From Scilla litardierei (Eukaryota; Streptophyta; Magnoliopsida; Asparagales; Asparagaceae), in the NCBI GenBank assembly GCA_030789695.1, contig CM061139.1, forward strand, positions 110,520,837 to 110,584,836: 64,000 nucleotides of DNA, given 5' to 3'. Position 1 is the stretch's first letter, and every line of letters begins with the position of its first letter. The notes under the pieces are model-generated. The model was not told where the DNA came from and ran no database searches. It saw only the letters and a program-made list of their open reading frames with translations. The position numbers and the translations under genes were made by a program. Shown in pieces: positions 12,501 to 23,136 of this stretch.

Positions 12501-13121
12501 ATTTTACTTATGTTGTTGCACTCTTTTGTTGTTGTACTTTCGTTTATGTTATGCATTCAATACTTTATGTCATACACGTGTTCCCTTTAGCTCAATCCAT
12601 ACTTCATTTGCACCTTGCTATGAATGAATATAGAATAGTTGCATTTTCATAATAGCATACTAGATGGAGTTGGCATTTCCTACCGAGTCACGCGTTGACA
12701 TGCCCCACCCGTTGTTTTTCAGGTGTTGGCGTTGGTGGCTGAGGTGGAGTTGGAGTTATGGTTGAGGAGCTTAGGTTGTGAGTTGGGTGGTGAGGGGAGA
12801 GGATGAGAGTTTGTACCTTTGGGGTTGGTTTGGGGTTAGTATGAGCTGTTGTTGTATAAAAGATCAGATGTATTAGTTAATGTATAAGATGTTAATATAT
12901 GATAACAGAGTTACTTTGGTTTCTCAGTGTTGTTTCTGTGTTATTTGGTTCTTCTGTATTGGATGTTGGATGTCTGTTGGGAACATTACAGGTACTACCC
13001 CAGCAGTGCGCAGTGGGCCTGCTTTGAGTTTTTTGTATCTTCCTTCGTAACACTCGCTCCTACTGGGAATACCTGGTACGGATTCGTACTTTCCGAGTAT
13101 CCTGGGGAGCGGGGCGTTACA
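9027..13121 (+). mobile_element. Solo LTR, 4.1 kb, TGTAATGG...GGGGCGTTACA
   Basis: The element begins TGTAATGGCC and ends GGGGCGTTACA. It is flanked by the perfect 5-bp duplication AAATA (9022-9026 and 13122-13126), and the copia pol reading runs straight across once it is removed. No gag or pol is present and there is no second copy inside, so it is best explained as a solo LTR of a large retrotransposon (probably gypsy). Its last 140 bp closely resemble the last 140 bp of the element ending at 48978, including TTCCTTCGTAACACTCGCT and GGATTCGTACTT. A TTTTTCAG acceptor-like site lies near 12714-12721. ORFs within it look like chance frames. Confidence 0.85.
9535..9570. repeat. (GT)18 microsatellite
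   Basis: An uninterrupted GT run inside the solo LTR; further G/T-rich low-complexity DNA follows to about 9730. Confidence 0.97.
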
Positions 13122-13229
13122 AAATATGTGAGGCCCGAAAGAAATATTGCAGATCCACTAACCAAGGGGTTGCCAAAGAAAGTGGTTCTTGATTCGTCGA
13201 GGATGATGTGGCTAAAGCCCATGAGTTAA
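13122..13229 (+). pseudogene. Ty1/copia pol C-terminus (block 3 of 3)
   Basis: The last part of the split pol gene reads KYVRPERNIADPLTKGLPK and ends MMWLKPMS before a TAA at 13227-13229. This is the usual C-terminal end of copia RNase H. The first codons are shared with the target duplication at 9022-9026. It is part of the same dead element as 1-1017 and 8002-9026. Confidence 0.9.
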
Positions 13230-13813
13230 GATAATATGGTTGATACCTGTTGTGGTCTAACAAAGCCATATGATCCTTAACATGCACTATATTTCTATCC
13301 CTATAGCGTATAGTAGTGTTTTTGAATCCATAGCCAAGTTTTGGTGGTGCTATTTCAATTCATGATAATAGGATCATATATATTAATGTTTGAAATGGTC
13401 AATTGAGATATAATCTCAGGGATGATTGTGATATCCACGTTGAACTTAATACTGTGGAATTAAAGATTTCTAAATGTGAAGGATCTTCAGGATCTCATCG
13501 AATCTTTAAACGAGGGCCCATCAATGCACATCTTAGAAGAAGTGATTTTAAATGTTTCCCATATTTGGAGTGCATTTTGATTGTTTCTGGTGGTGATATG
13601 GACATGTGGACATATCATGCCACAATATTTCTAGTACATAGATAAAAGTAGAGATACATGCTGTATTCCGTACGAAGTATGGAAATTACCAACTGTATTC
13701 ACGGGCTCCTTTTTCAACTATTTATATTTTAGTTAGTAATATCTTCTTGGTGGGTAATGGTATTAATTCATAAGGAAAGATGCTACTAAGATTCCCCTTT
13801 AAAAAGTACTATT
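13230..13813 (+). other. Probable 3' end of the outer copia, unresolved
   Basis: Following the pol stop, this should hold the polypurine tract and 3' LTR of the outer copia. No second LTR copy is in the window to define them. The sequence up to CTATT (13809-13813) continues after element A at 20296. No gene is seen. Confidence 0.4.
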
Positions 13814-13932
13814 TGTTATGAATAGGCCCATGAGGCCTATTGGGTATCCGACCCACCATTGAAAGCTATAAATAAGAGGGTAGGAGTCTCTTAACCCCTT
13901 ACACCTATTTCCCTATATTTCCCTTCACAACA
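13814..13932 (+). repeat. 5' LTR of copia A
   Basis: A short 119-bp LTR with a TATAAATA promoter box near 13868-13875. Its partner is 20171-20290. Confidence 0.95.
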
Positions 13933-13946
13933 TGTTATCAGCACGA
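13933..13946 (+). promoter_or_regulatory. Primer-binding-site-like sequence of copia A
   Basis: TGTTATCAGCACGA abuts the 5' LTR; element B has CGTTATCAGCACGA at the same place. It keeps the TATCAG core of the initiator-tRNA-Met primer site used by copia elements. The exact tRNA is not certain. Confidence 0.6.
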
Positions 13947-15190
13947 TCACGCTCGTTGGAAAAGGCGGCGACGCGCGAGGAAGGAGATCCATCAACCGCT
14001 CAGTCTAAGAAGATCGTAATCTTCTCAACGGGGAGCGAAAAGGGCATCCTTCACCAACCATCGTCTAGATTTCCTCGTCGAATCTAGAGGTAAATCTCAA
14101 AACTTTTTAGATCTAAACTTGTGTTTCACGTAGATCTGCATGTTTTAAGATCAAAAAGTTTGAAAACACGGTAAAAATCACATTTTTATTTAGATCCGCA
14201 TGTCAAAAAACAATAAAAATCGTTTTTTTGATATCTAAATGTTTGAAAAATCAAATTTTTACCACCCCTCAACCTTGATCCATACCCCGCAGGCCCAAAG
14301 GGCGAAATGACGGCGCTCCACAAGAGCCACCGGTGGCACAAAACGCCGCGGCCTCAGGCCGCGGCCTGTAGCCTCGGCCCCAGGCCACGGCAAGCAGCCG
14401 CAGCCTGCCGTCGCGGCGGCCGCCGCGGGCCCCCTAGGGTTTTTCGGAAACCCTATCCCTTAACGGGCCAATTTTTAGGGGATGCCCAATTAACCCTAAT
14501 GGGTTGTTCTCATGGCCGAAAAAGCCTGAAATTAGCCCATTTACACAATAATTTTTCTTTTTTATTTTTGGCCAAAAAACCCAAAATAATTAAAGAAATT
14601 TTAAACTTTATAAAAAGGGTTAAAGCGGAAAATAAAACATTAAAAATATGAATCAAATGTAAAAAGTTTTTCAAAAATAATTTTTAGCACGTCACACACT
14701 ATTTAGATTATTTTTAATCTTTACATGCCTGTGATATGATTATCTGCGTGGTTGTATATTTTTCATATATTACCTGCGTGGATGTGCGATTAGGCTATGT
14801 TTTTAGGGATCAGCCAGGTTTTCGACATTTTTTTCTGCAATTTTTTCTTTTTGAGAGAAATTTGTAAGTGAGGAAATATATGTAGGACACCAAAAAGGAG
14901 CTGAAGGCGTATGCATAAAGAAGAAAGGGGCTTCCCTCTGAAAGTTCCCGAGTTATATTTACTCTTTCATGCAATTTTTGATGTAATTTTCGGACTGTCA
15001 TTTTCGTTTCGGTGTCGGCTAGCTGATCTCCATCGTCCTAATTTATTTTCATTACTTATACATTAAATGCGTGGATGTTAACCTTTTTCATGCCAGTTTA
15101 ATGTTAAAATGAAAATGGTAAAAATACATGTGTGGATGTCTAATTTTTTACAGTTTAATAATCCATGCTATTTTGATATTGCTAGATCAA
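13947..15190 (+). other. Leader of copia A with GC-rich patch
   Basis: This untranslated leader contains a GC-rich patch at about 14330-14450 made of GCCGCGGCCT-type motifs. Just before the gag ATG it has TTTTGATATTGCTAG followed by ATCA, which looks like a 3' splice site. The short ORFs in it are not conserved in element B. Confidence 0.6.
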
Positions 15191-15194
15191 TTAA

Positions 15195-16213
15195 TGGCCA
15201 GACTTGCGAATGTCGATTTCTCGGTCCTGAAGGCCGATGGGTCGAACTACTTGAGTTGTCAGTTGGACCTGAAGTTCCATCTGCGATCTCATGGGTTCAG
15301 TCTGACACCCACTGAGAAGGCAACAACAAGTACTGCCTCAGCTCAAAAGGATGTTTCCAAAGAAGCACCTCAGACAGAAGAAGTTTCCGATATACTAAAG
15401 GCGAAAGCCATTATCTATATCAGGAAACATTTAGACTCGACCCTGAAGGATGAGTACCTTACTGTTGAGGATCCTTAAGAACTGTGGGACACACTTGAGG
15501 AGAGGTACAGGCATCAGAGGGATGTCATACTCCCCAGTGCACAGTATGAGTGGACTCACCTCCGCATACAGGATTACAAATCCGTAGCGGAGTACAACTC
15601 AGCACTGTTCCGTATCACCTCACGCCTGAAGTTGTGTGGTGAGACTGTGACTGAGAAAATGTTGCTGGAAAAGACGTTCACATCTTTTCACGAGAAGGAC
15701 ATGATCCTTATGCAACAATACCGTGAGAGGAAGATCACGAAGTACTCTGATTTGCTTTCATGCCTGCTAATGGCTGATCAGAACAGAGATTTGTTGGTTG
15801 CCACTCACAACCTGCGCCCTCCCGGCTCCGCTCCACTGCCATCTCCTGCAGAGGCACACTTCCAGTCTTTCCAGAAGAAGAAGATGGACAAGAAGGCTAA
15901 ATTCCAGAAATGGAAAGAACAGAAGAAGCGGAAGAAGGCCACTCCCCAAGCTCCTCCTCAGAACCAGAAGTTCGTGGAAAAGAAGCAAAAGTGGACGTCA
16001 AAAGGTGGTACTCCCAAGAAAGACTAGGAGGATAAGTGCTCCAAATGCAGAATAACGGGCTACTGGTCCAGAATCTGCCGCACCCAGAAACACCTACAGG
16101 ACCTCTACCAGGCAAGCCTCAAGCCTCGAGCTGAGACAAACCTGATAGAGAGCGCAACATTACCAGAGACCTCATGGACTCCTAAAGACTTCATGGGAGA
16201 CGACACTCTCTAG
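15195..16213 (+). pseudogene. gag of copia A (broken)
   Basis: The reading starts at the MARLANVDFSVLKADGSNYL motif that also begins the Gag core in element B. It runs through the capsid-like region (HLRIQDYKSVAEYNSALF) to a zinc-knuckle region, and ends GDDTL before TAG at 16211-16213. Compared with intact B, a nonsense codon replaces Tyr after the VEDP motif (15476-15478) and another stop lies at 16025-16027. The zinc knuckle reads CSKCRITGYWSRIC, with Tyr where the zinc-binding His should be. So even without the stops the nucleocapsid would be impaired. Confidence 0.93.
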
Positions 16214-16380
16214 TTTTGGACCATAAACAAATCGTTATTGCTAGCAATGTATCTTCTTTTCATGCATCGTATCTAGTTTTTATTCCATGTCGAACAATCT
16301 TTTGAGCATCTTAAATGAAAGTAGATCTTTTCTTTTCATATTATTTACTGCTTAAATGTCTTTCTTAATATAGATATAGA
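16214..16380 (+). other. gag-pol spacer of copia A
   Basis: This AT-rich spacer of about 165 bp, with several stops, ends in a pyrimidine-rich stretch and TTAATATAG just before the pol start region, as in element B. See the finding on possible splicing. Confidence 0.6.
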
Positions 16381-19300
16381 ATCAATTTGTCTAGTGGACA
16401 GTGCATCGACGCACTCGATCCTTCAAAACATAAACTACTTCACAAGCATAAGTTGCTACTCTGGTCCACTGAGAACAATCTCAGGACCAGCTAATATAAT
16501 CGAAGGATAAGGGAAAGCATCATATTGCTCCCCAATAACACACAAATCACACTTAGGAATATGTTATACTCCCCTAAATCCATCCGAAACCTCCTAAGCT
16601 TTAAAGATACCCGTTTAAACGGATATCACTTAGAGATGGTCGAGGAAAATGAAAGGGAATACTTGCTTGTAACGTCTCTTACAAATGGTTCAAAAACCAT
16701 TGTGGAACGTTTCAAGGGACTCCCCTCGGAACTCTACCAAACAAGTATACAAACTCCAGAAACATCAATGGCGGAGCACCTGCAGTGCTCCCAAACACCA
16801 GAATTCCAACTCTGGCATAGTAGACTGGGACACCCTAGATCTGTTATGATGTACCACATCATAAAAAGCTCTAGGAGTTTAGACTTGAAGAACCTGAAGA
16901 TTCTTCAAAAAGGTAAATTCCCATGTCCACCCTGTTACAAAGGTAAACTGATTACGAGACCCTCTCCACTGAAAGTGGACCTGGAGTCTCCAAGTTTTCT
17001 GGAAAGAATTCACAGAGACTTTTGTGGGCCTATACACCCATCAAGTGGTCCGTTCAGGTACTTTATGGTCCTGATTGACGCATCTACTAAGTGGTCACAT
17101 GTGTGTCTATTGTCCACCCGAAACCTTGCACTGTCTAAGCTTTTAGCTCAGATAATCAGGTTGCGGGCCCACTTCCCCGACTACCAGATAAAGAAACTTC
17201 GTCTGGACAATGCGGAGGAGTTTACATCACAAGTCTTTCTAAACTATTGCCAAGCACAGGGAATTGAAGTCGAACATCCTGTAGCGCATGTTCACACCCA
17301 AAACGGGTTAGCAGAATCTCTAATTAAGAGTCTGTAATGGATTGCTCGTCCATTATTACTTCAATCCCAGCTGCCAATGAATGCATGGGGTCATGCAATT
17401 TTACATGCTGCATCTTTAATAAAATTAAGACCTTCTGGAGGTCAGTCATCTTCTCCAATGCAACTAGCACTTGGAGCCCCACCAATTGTCTCACACGTGA
17501 GAATATTTGGTTGTGCAGTATACGTCCCCATAGCACCACCACAAAGGACAAAGATGGGTCCACAACGTCGCCTAGGCATTTATGTTGGGTTTGACACCCC
17601 CTCCATAATAAGATTCCTAGAACCCCTTACAGGAGACGTTTTCAAGGCACGTCTAGAAGACTGTGAATTTGATGAAACATCATTTCCAGGACTAGGCTCA
17701 CAGACAAAGAAGCTCGAAGCTTTAGACTGTATCACTTGGGATACAAAGACATTATGTCACTTTGATCCGCCTACAAGCCAGTGTGAGGAGGAGGTCCTGA
17801 AGATTCTCCATATCCAAAACACTGTCCATCTCTTGCCGGACAAATTTACCGACAACCAGAAGATTGTCAGATCGCACGTCCCTACTGCTAACACTCCAGC
17901 TAGGATTGACATACAACAAAATGGATGCAATCCGCCTGCAGCAGAAATGGTTGGACCTCTCAAAAAGAGAGGACGACCACCGGGATCCAAGGACCAAGTC
18001 CCTCGAAAGAGTAGGACCCTTGGCAATGGTAAACAAATACCACCACATGATGCTACTATACGCCCTGCTACACCATCTCTCCCAAACTCTAAAACAGAGG
18101 AAAAATCGGGAGAAAATGAAGTTTCGATACACTATGTACGAACTGGGGAGTATTGGGACAGAAAAAACACAACCATAGATGACACATTTGCGTGTAATAT
18201 TGCCATCAACGTCGCGTACTGCGATGATGATATTGAACCACGCTCTCTGACAGAATGTCAAAGCGGAGATGATTGGCCAAAGTGGGAAGCGGCAATAGGA
18301 GTGGAGTTGGATTCACTCACCAAACGTAAGGTCTTCGGACATATAGTCCAGACACCAAAAGGTGTAAAACCTGTGGGTTATAAATGGGTATTTGTTAGAA
18401 AACGAAATGAACAGAATGAGATCGTTTGCTACAAAGCAAGGCTTGTAGCGCAGGGTTTTACCCAACGTCCAGGGGTGTATTTTGAAGCCACATACTCCCC
18501 GGTCATGGACGCGATCGCCTTCCGATTCCTCATTGGCTTAACAGCCTAAGAGGGTTTAGATATGCAGCTTATGGACGTCATGACTGCATTCCTATATGGA
18601 AACTTAGACCGAGACATCTATATGAGATTCCCAGACGGTTATTCCTTACCTGCAGCACTAAAAGAGAGACAACGTGACATCTACTCAGTGAAACTGCAAA
18701 GATCATTATATGGTCTAAAACAATCAGGAAGGATGTGGTATAACAGACTGAGCAATTTCCTTTCAAAACAAGGATTTACAAATGACCCAGTCTGTCCTTG
18801 CATCTTTATAAGAGCAAATGCAACAGGATTTGTCATTGTAGCCGTCTATGTGGACGACTTGAACCTCATCGGATCTCCTGAAGAGATCGCCGAGATTTCT
18901 AGAAGCCTGACAGAAACATTCGAGATAAAAGACCTCGGAAAGTCAAAATTCTGGTTAGGTCTTCAAATAGAGCATCTTAACGATAGGATCCTGTTACATC
19001 AGTCAACTTACACTTCGAACTTATTGAAAAAGTTTCAAATGGATAAGTGCCACCCCCTCAGCACCCCAATGGTCGTCAGATCATTGGATGTGCATAAAGA
19101 CCCCTTCCGGCCGCTGGAAGAGGGGGAGGAAGTACTAGGCCCTGAAGTGTCCTATCACTCCTTTACCTGGCTAACTGCACTCGCCTGACATAGCATTTGC
19201 AGTCAACTTACTAGCCAGATATAGTGCTGCACCTACACAGCGGCACTGGGCCGGAGTTAAGCATCTTCTGCATTACCTCCAAGGGTCCATAGACTTAGGT

Positions 19301-19861
19301 CTATTCTACAGGAAAGGGGCATCAACAGGTTTAGTTGGTTATGCTGATGCTGGATACAGGTCCGATCCTCATAAAGAGAAGTCCCAGACCGGATATTTGT
19401 TTACCTATGGCGGCACTGCCATATCCTGTAGATTTGTAAACCAGACCATAACATCCGTCTCATCCACTCACTCAGAACTTCTAACGATCCATGAAGCAAG
19501 CAAGGAGAGTTTCTGGCTACGCTCTGTGATCCAGCACATTCTCACCTCCACCGGCCTGATGACCGGCGTACTTGCACCTACTCCTCTCCATGAAGACAAT
19601 GCAGCATGTATAGCCCAGCTACAGGACGGCTACATCAAAGGAGACAAGACAAAGCATATCTCCCCCAAGTTCTTCTGGACGCACGACCTTCAGAAGCAAA
19701 AGCAGATTGAGGTACAGAAGATCCAATCATATAATAACTTGGCGGATTTGCTTACCAAATCCCTGCCTACTAGTATCTTTGAGAAACTTGTATATATGAT
19801 TGGGATGAGGAGAGTGAGAAAATGTAAACTGGGTCAGGATGAGAGGACTGTGAAGTCATAG
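16381..19861 (+). pseudogene. pol of copia A (broken)
   Basis: Protease (CLVDSASTHSIL), integrase (LWHSRLGHP, then the core from about 17013), reverse transcriptase (YVDD at 18847-18858) and RNase H (GYADAGYRSD near 19337, HEDNAACIAQL) are all recognisable and collinear with intact pol of element B. Damage includes ATA in place of the start ATG, an in-frame stop near 16508 with a frameshift just after, TAA at 17335-17337, TAA at 18547-18549, and a deletion of about 20 bp near 19155 that removes part of the SAIGALLYLAN motif. The last open stretch ends at 19859-19861. It is a dead copy. Confidence 0.95.
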
Positions 19862-20161
19862 ATACATAGGAGACTGATGTATAGATTCATAGGAAATCTG
19901 CAAGCCTGAAGCTTGGTCAGATGAGGGGGAGTCAACTGCAGAGTTGTACTCTTTTCCCTTGGCTACTGGTTTTTTCCCACAGAGTTTTCCGTAGTCAAGG
20001 TTTTGACGAGGCAACCTCGTTAACTCTGGATCCTGAAGCATCCACCCCTAGACACATCCCTAAAACAGGGGAAGTTATGGATTAACTGTTCTTTATTTAA
20101 CAAGGCAGTTATCCTAACTCGGATCCTGAAGAATCCACATCTTATTCAATATTGGTTGGAT

Positions 20162-20170
20162 AAGGAAAAG
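20162..20170 (+). promoter_or_regulatory. Polypurine tract of copia A
   Basis: AAGGAAAAG directly precedes the 3' LTR. The matching tract in B is AAGGGGAAG on the minus strand. Confidence 0.75.
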
Positions 20171-20290
20171 TGTTATGAATAGGCCCATAAGGCCAATTGG
20201 GTATCCGGCTCACTATTGAAAGCTATAAATAAGAGTGTAGGGGGGCTCTTAACCCCTTATACCTATTTCCCTATATTTCCCTTCACAACA
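20171..20290 (+). repeat. 3' LTR of copia A
   Basis: A 120-bp partner of 13814-13932, differing at about nine or ten positions; followed by the CTATT duplication. Confidence 0.95.
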
Positions 20291-20295
20291 CTATT

Positions 20296-21181
20296 AAGGT
20301 CTGAATCAATAATATAATGGTTGGCTCAATTAAAGATACAATAGAGCTTAGGCTTGCCCTATATTTGCCTAGAATGAAGGAGAATGTCTAGATCTTGCCG
20401 TATATTAACAGAAAGTATAGGAGAAAAATGAGAATCGAGAGTACTCTTCTCTTCTTTTGTTTTTTTTTTTTTTTTGAGAATTAGCATCGTTCTTTTTTAT
20501 CTGCACATCTTAAAACATCTATTGGTGTTAATATTCAATGATTATTATTATTCATGCACTAAATTTTTTTTAAAAAGCAAGCAGTTGGCTACCCCGAAAA
20601 GCCAACATGTTTGCAAATCCGCTGCGGGCTTGAAAGCGAAAGCAGCGGCGGCCGCCGCCTGATTCATTTCATTTCATGCGACAAGACGAACTGAAGAACA
20701 AGGTGCCCGCCGCCGCTGGTTTCATCCGTGACGCTCCCCGGCTCCACCTTTGCGTTGTGATGTCGGAAACGCATACGTGTTCACTTTTTGTTTCTTGTTT
20801 TTGTGTTATGCGCCAACAGTTTAGTTGGAAGAAGTTAAATACTGCTCTTGCCTTATTTGCTTTTGAGAATATTTTTTTTTTGTGTGACCGGACTCCCGGG
20901 GTGATCAGGCACCAAATCGGGGACATGCAAGGCTGATCAACGCCCTCATACCAGGTTAGTCGGAAGAATTTAGCGAGGCAGCCATCGTTTCCGATCCCTC
21001 GCTTCTCCAGAGGAGAGAGGAACACACTTTTCACTCAGCCAACCCCATCGGGTCTGTTGTTGAGAATATCAATACAATTGGAGTTTCTATTTTAATTAAA
21101 ATTTCTTATTCATCAAGTTTATATTGCATATATAAAGAACATTATTTGTCCTTGGTACAAAAAGAACGGTAGATAAATTGT
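20296..21181. other. Unassigned DNA with a GC-rich segment
   Basis: The first 170 bp continue the target of copia A. A poly-T run lies at about 20460-20476. Positions about 20590-21060 are markedly GC-richer than their surroundings and stay open for up to 121 codons (minus strand 20669-21034), but no family is recognised. It could be a decayed gene fragment or foreign (for example organellar) insert; neither is shown. Confidence 0.4.
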
Positions 21182-21348
21182 CTAGGACTATGCACCTCAA
21201 TTTGAGGTGTAGTGAAGGGACCTTTAATCAAAAAATAGCAAAAAGTATCACATCATATGTCACTTTTATTCGTCTCTCTTCCAATTTGTTATCATTTTAG
21301 GCAAACATCTTTTCCATGCACCTCAAATTGAGGTCCATATAGTCCCAG
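21182..21348. mobile_element. MITE with ~38-bp imperfect terminal inverted repeats
   Basis: The left end CTAGGACTATGCACCTCAAT and the right end (ending GTCCATATAGTCCCAG) are inverted copies with a few mismatches. Both include a CACCTCAATTTGAGGTG-like palindrome. Total length is about 167 bp with no coding capacity. The target duplication is not clear, so the superfamily is not assigned. Confidence 0.8.
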
Positions 21349-21597
21349 CCTAATTCTTTTACTCGATTCTTATCATTTGTATCAGAGCTTTCAATGTAGA
21401 GCAATGGAGTCATCAACATCAACAACAAGTTTGCGATGTTCCATGCTTGAATATCGTTTGCATGCCATCGAGCCATCATTGAGCGATTCCTCTATCATCC
21501 TGCTTCGCTGATTTTGCTCAACATCCTCCCAATCTTGTCAAGAGCTTGCCAGCCTCATTGACAATGCCTTCATTATCGTCAATAACCTAACGATAAA

Positions 21598-21769
21598 GAG
21601 AATTGCTATTTGCACCGCTTGAAATGCGGTGCAGACTTCTTTTATTCCATAAGTGGAAGAAAAACATCACACTGATGTGATGTAACGACACATCAACGTG
21701 ACTTTTTTTTCGATAAATGGAAAAGTCTGCACCGCACTGCATTTCTTTGCGGTGCAGATAGCAATTCTC
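21598..21769. mobile_element. MITE with GAGAATTGCTAT terminal inverted repeats
   Basis: The 172-bp element starts GAGAATTGCTATTTGCACCG and ends with the inverted partner CGGTGCAGATAGCAATTCTC. A second inverted pair (TGCGGTGCAGACTT and AAGTCTGCACCGCA) lies inside. No ORF is present. The flanking duplication is ambiguous. Confidence 0.85.
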
Positions 21770-23136
21770 AAGATCAATTATTGCCTAAGTCGAAATCATC
21801 GTCTATGATAGCTTATTTGCTTTAACCACATCGATGTTTACGTCATCTTCATCCAACCTCATCAAAGTTGTCAGCTTCATCATCATCATTGTCTCTTTTC
21901 AGCACGGCCTTTATCCTACATCTTCATCATCTACCACTACCGGCTACAACCTAAATCTTGATGGTGCAGACTAAACCCATCGCAGAGTTGCGGTGGGCTG
22001 AATGATTACATTTCTCTTTTGGCAAAAAAAAAAAAAACAGAGAACATGACGTTTGTGAATACAATTTGATGGAGCATTCTTTTCCAAGAAAAGAAATTTT
22101 CAGTTGATGCACCACAAAGTTGCGGTGCAGTTACTCCTGACCATCTTGAAATCAATCTTTCTACCCATCGTTCTAGTCATTGAATTTTGTCACCACCTGT
22201 CACCACCACTGCCTTGTCGACTTCATTATTGCCTTGCCATTAGCACCTCACCATCATCTTCATTCACCTTAAGGGCTAATCAGCACAGGAGATCCACTGT
22301 GCTTACCATAGCAATTAGTTTGGTGTATGGAGGTCGACATTCCAAAAGTTGCAAAAAAATTTAATTCAAGTGTCACATCATCAGTTCCTCTCTCGGGTTT
22401 TTTAGTCACCTTCTCGCACCGAGGTGTAAATAGTATGCACCTTATGAGATTATCTGGCAAGTTCAGCTTGACCAAGCCAAACCAACTACCTTGGCTCAAG
22501 AATGAGCCAAACTCAGCTGGCTCAAACAACGCCAATCCAACTTACTGCCAATTTAGCCGAAGTCGACGCGTGCCAATGCTGATCCAACATCAAGCCAATC
22601 TAAGAAAAATCCTTGCCAACTAAGATTCGTATGCCTCTCAGTAAAATTCCAATGATTTCCATGGTATAACCATAGCATATCTCTTCCTTGATTCACATGC
22701 AAGAATAACTCCATCGATCACACTATTTCTCATCTGTAATGATCTTTATGCCATCCTTAACGATCTCATCCACATCAATCTCCTTCTATCTTAATCATGA
22801 TGATATATCATCCTTGTGTACGCATCAACATATGTTAGTTCTACCATTCTCATTCTCCTTCTCATTCTATCTCTAAACATTTTTTCTCTGTGTGTCTCAC
22901 CAAGTTATCTTTTTTAATCCAACAGTCGAAGACATGGTGATGTAACATGTGTGAGGCTCAAGATTTTACCACCAGGCTCAAATCCAATTTTATTTTTCAA
23001 ACTCAAGTTGATCCACATGTCCATCTAAAATAGTAAACTAGAAGTTATACATAGCTGGATTATAATAATGTTTACCCTATTTCTTACATCTGCAAGTAGA
23101 CTCATAGCAGAGTAAAACATGGTATCTAACTAAAAA
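21770..23136. other. Intergenic DNA, no gene seen
   Basis: AT-rich sequence without a supported gene. Only short chance ORFs occur (22104-22364, 22327-22623), with no recognisable domain. Short GTTGCGGTGCA motifs near 21990 and 22120 recall the TIR of the nearby MITE and may be remnants. Confidence 0.6.

Larger units (their letters stand above)
13814..20290 (+). mobile_element. Copia retrotransposon A (degenerate, full structure)
   Basis: This element of 6477 bp has LTRs of 119 and 120 bp that start TGTTATGAATAGGCCCAT and end TTCCCTTCACAACA. It is flanked by the perfect duplication CTATT (13809-13813 and 20291-20295). Order: 5' LTR, primer site, GC-rich leader, gag, AT-rich spacer, pol (protease, integrase, RT, RNase H), polypurine tract, 3' LTR. 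Both gag and pol carry stops and frameshifts. The two LTRs differ at about nine or ten positions, so it is clearly older than the related element B (51947-58764). Confidence 0.95.

Noticed and set aside
12407..12652. 81-codon Cys/Leu/Val-rich ORF in three overlapping frames
   Set aside because: T-rich LTR DNA producing hydrophobic chance frames.
17324..18261. Minus-strand and alternate-frame ORFs over copia A pol
   Set aside because: Shadows of the decayed pol; the same shadows occur opposite pol in element B.
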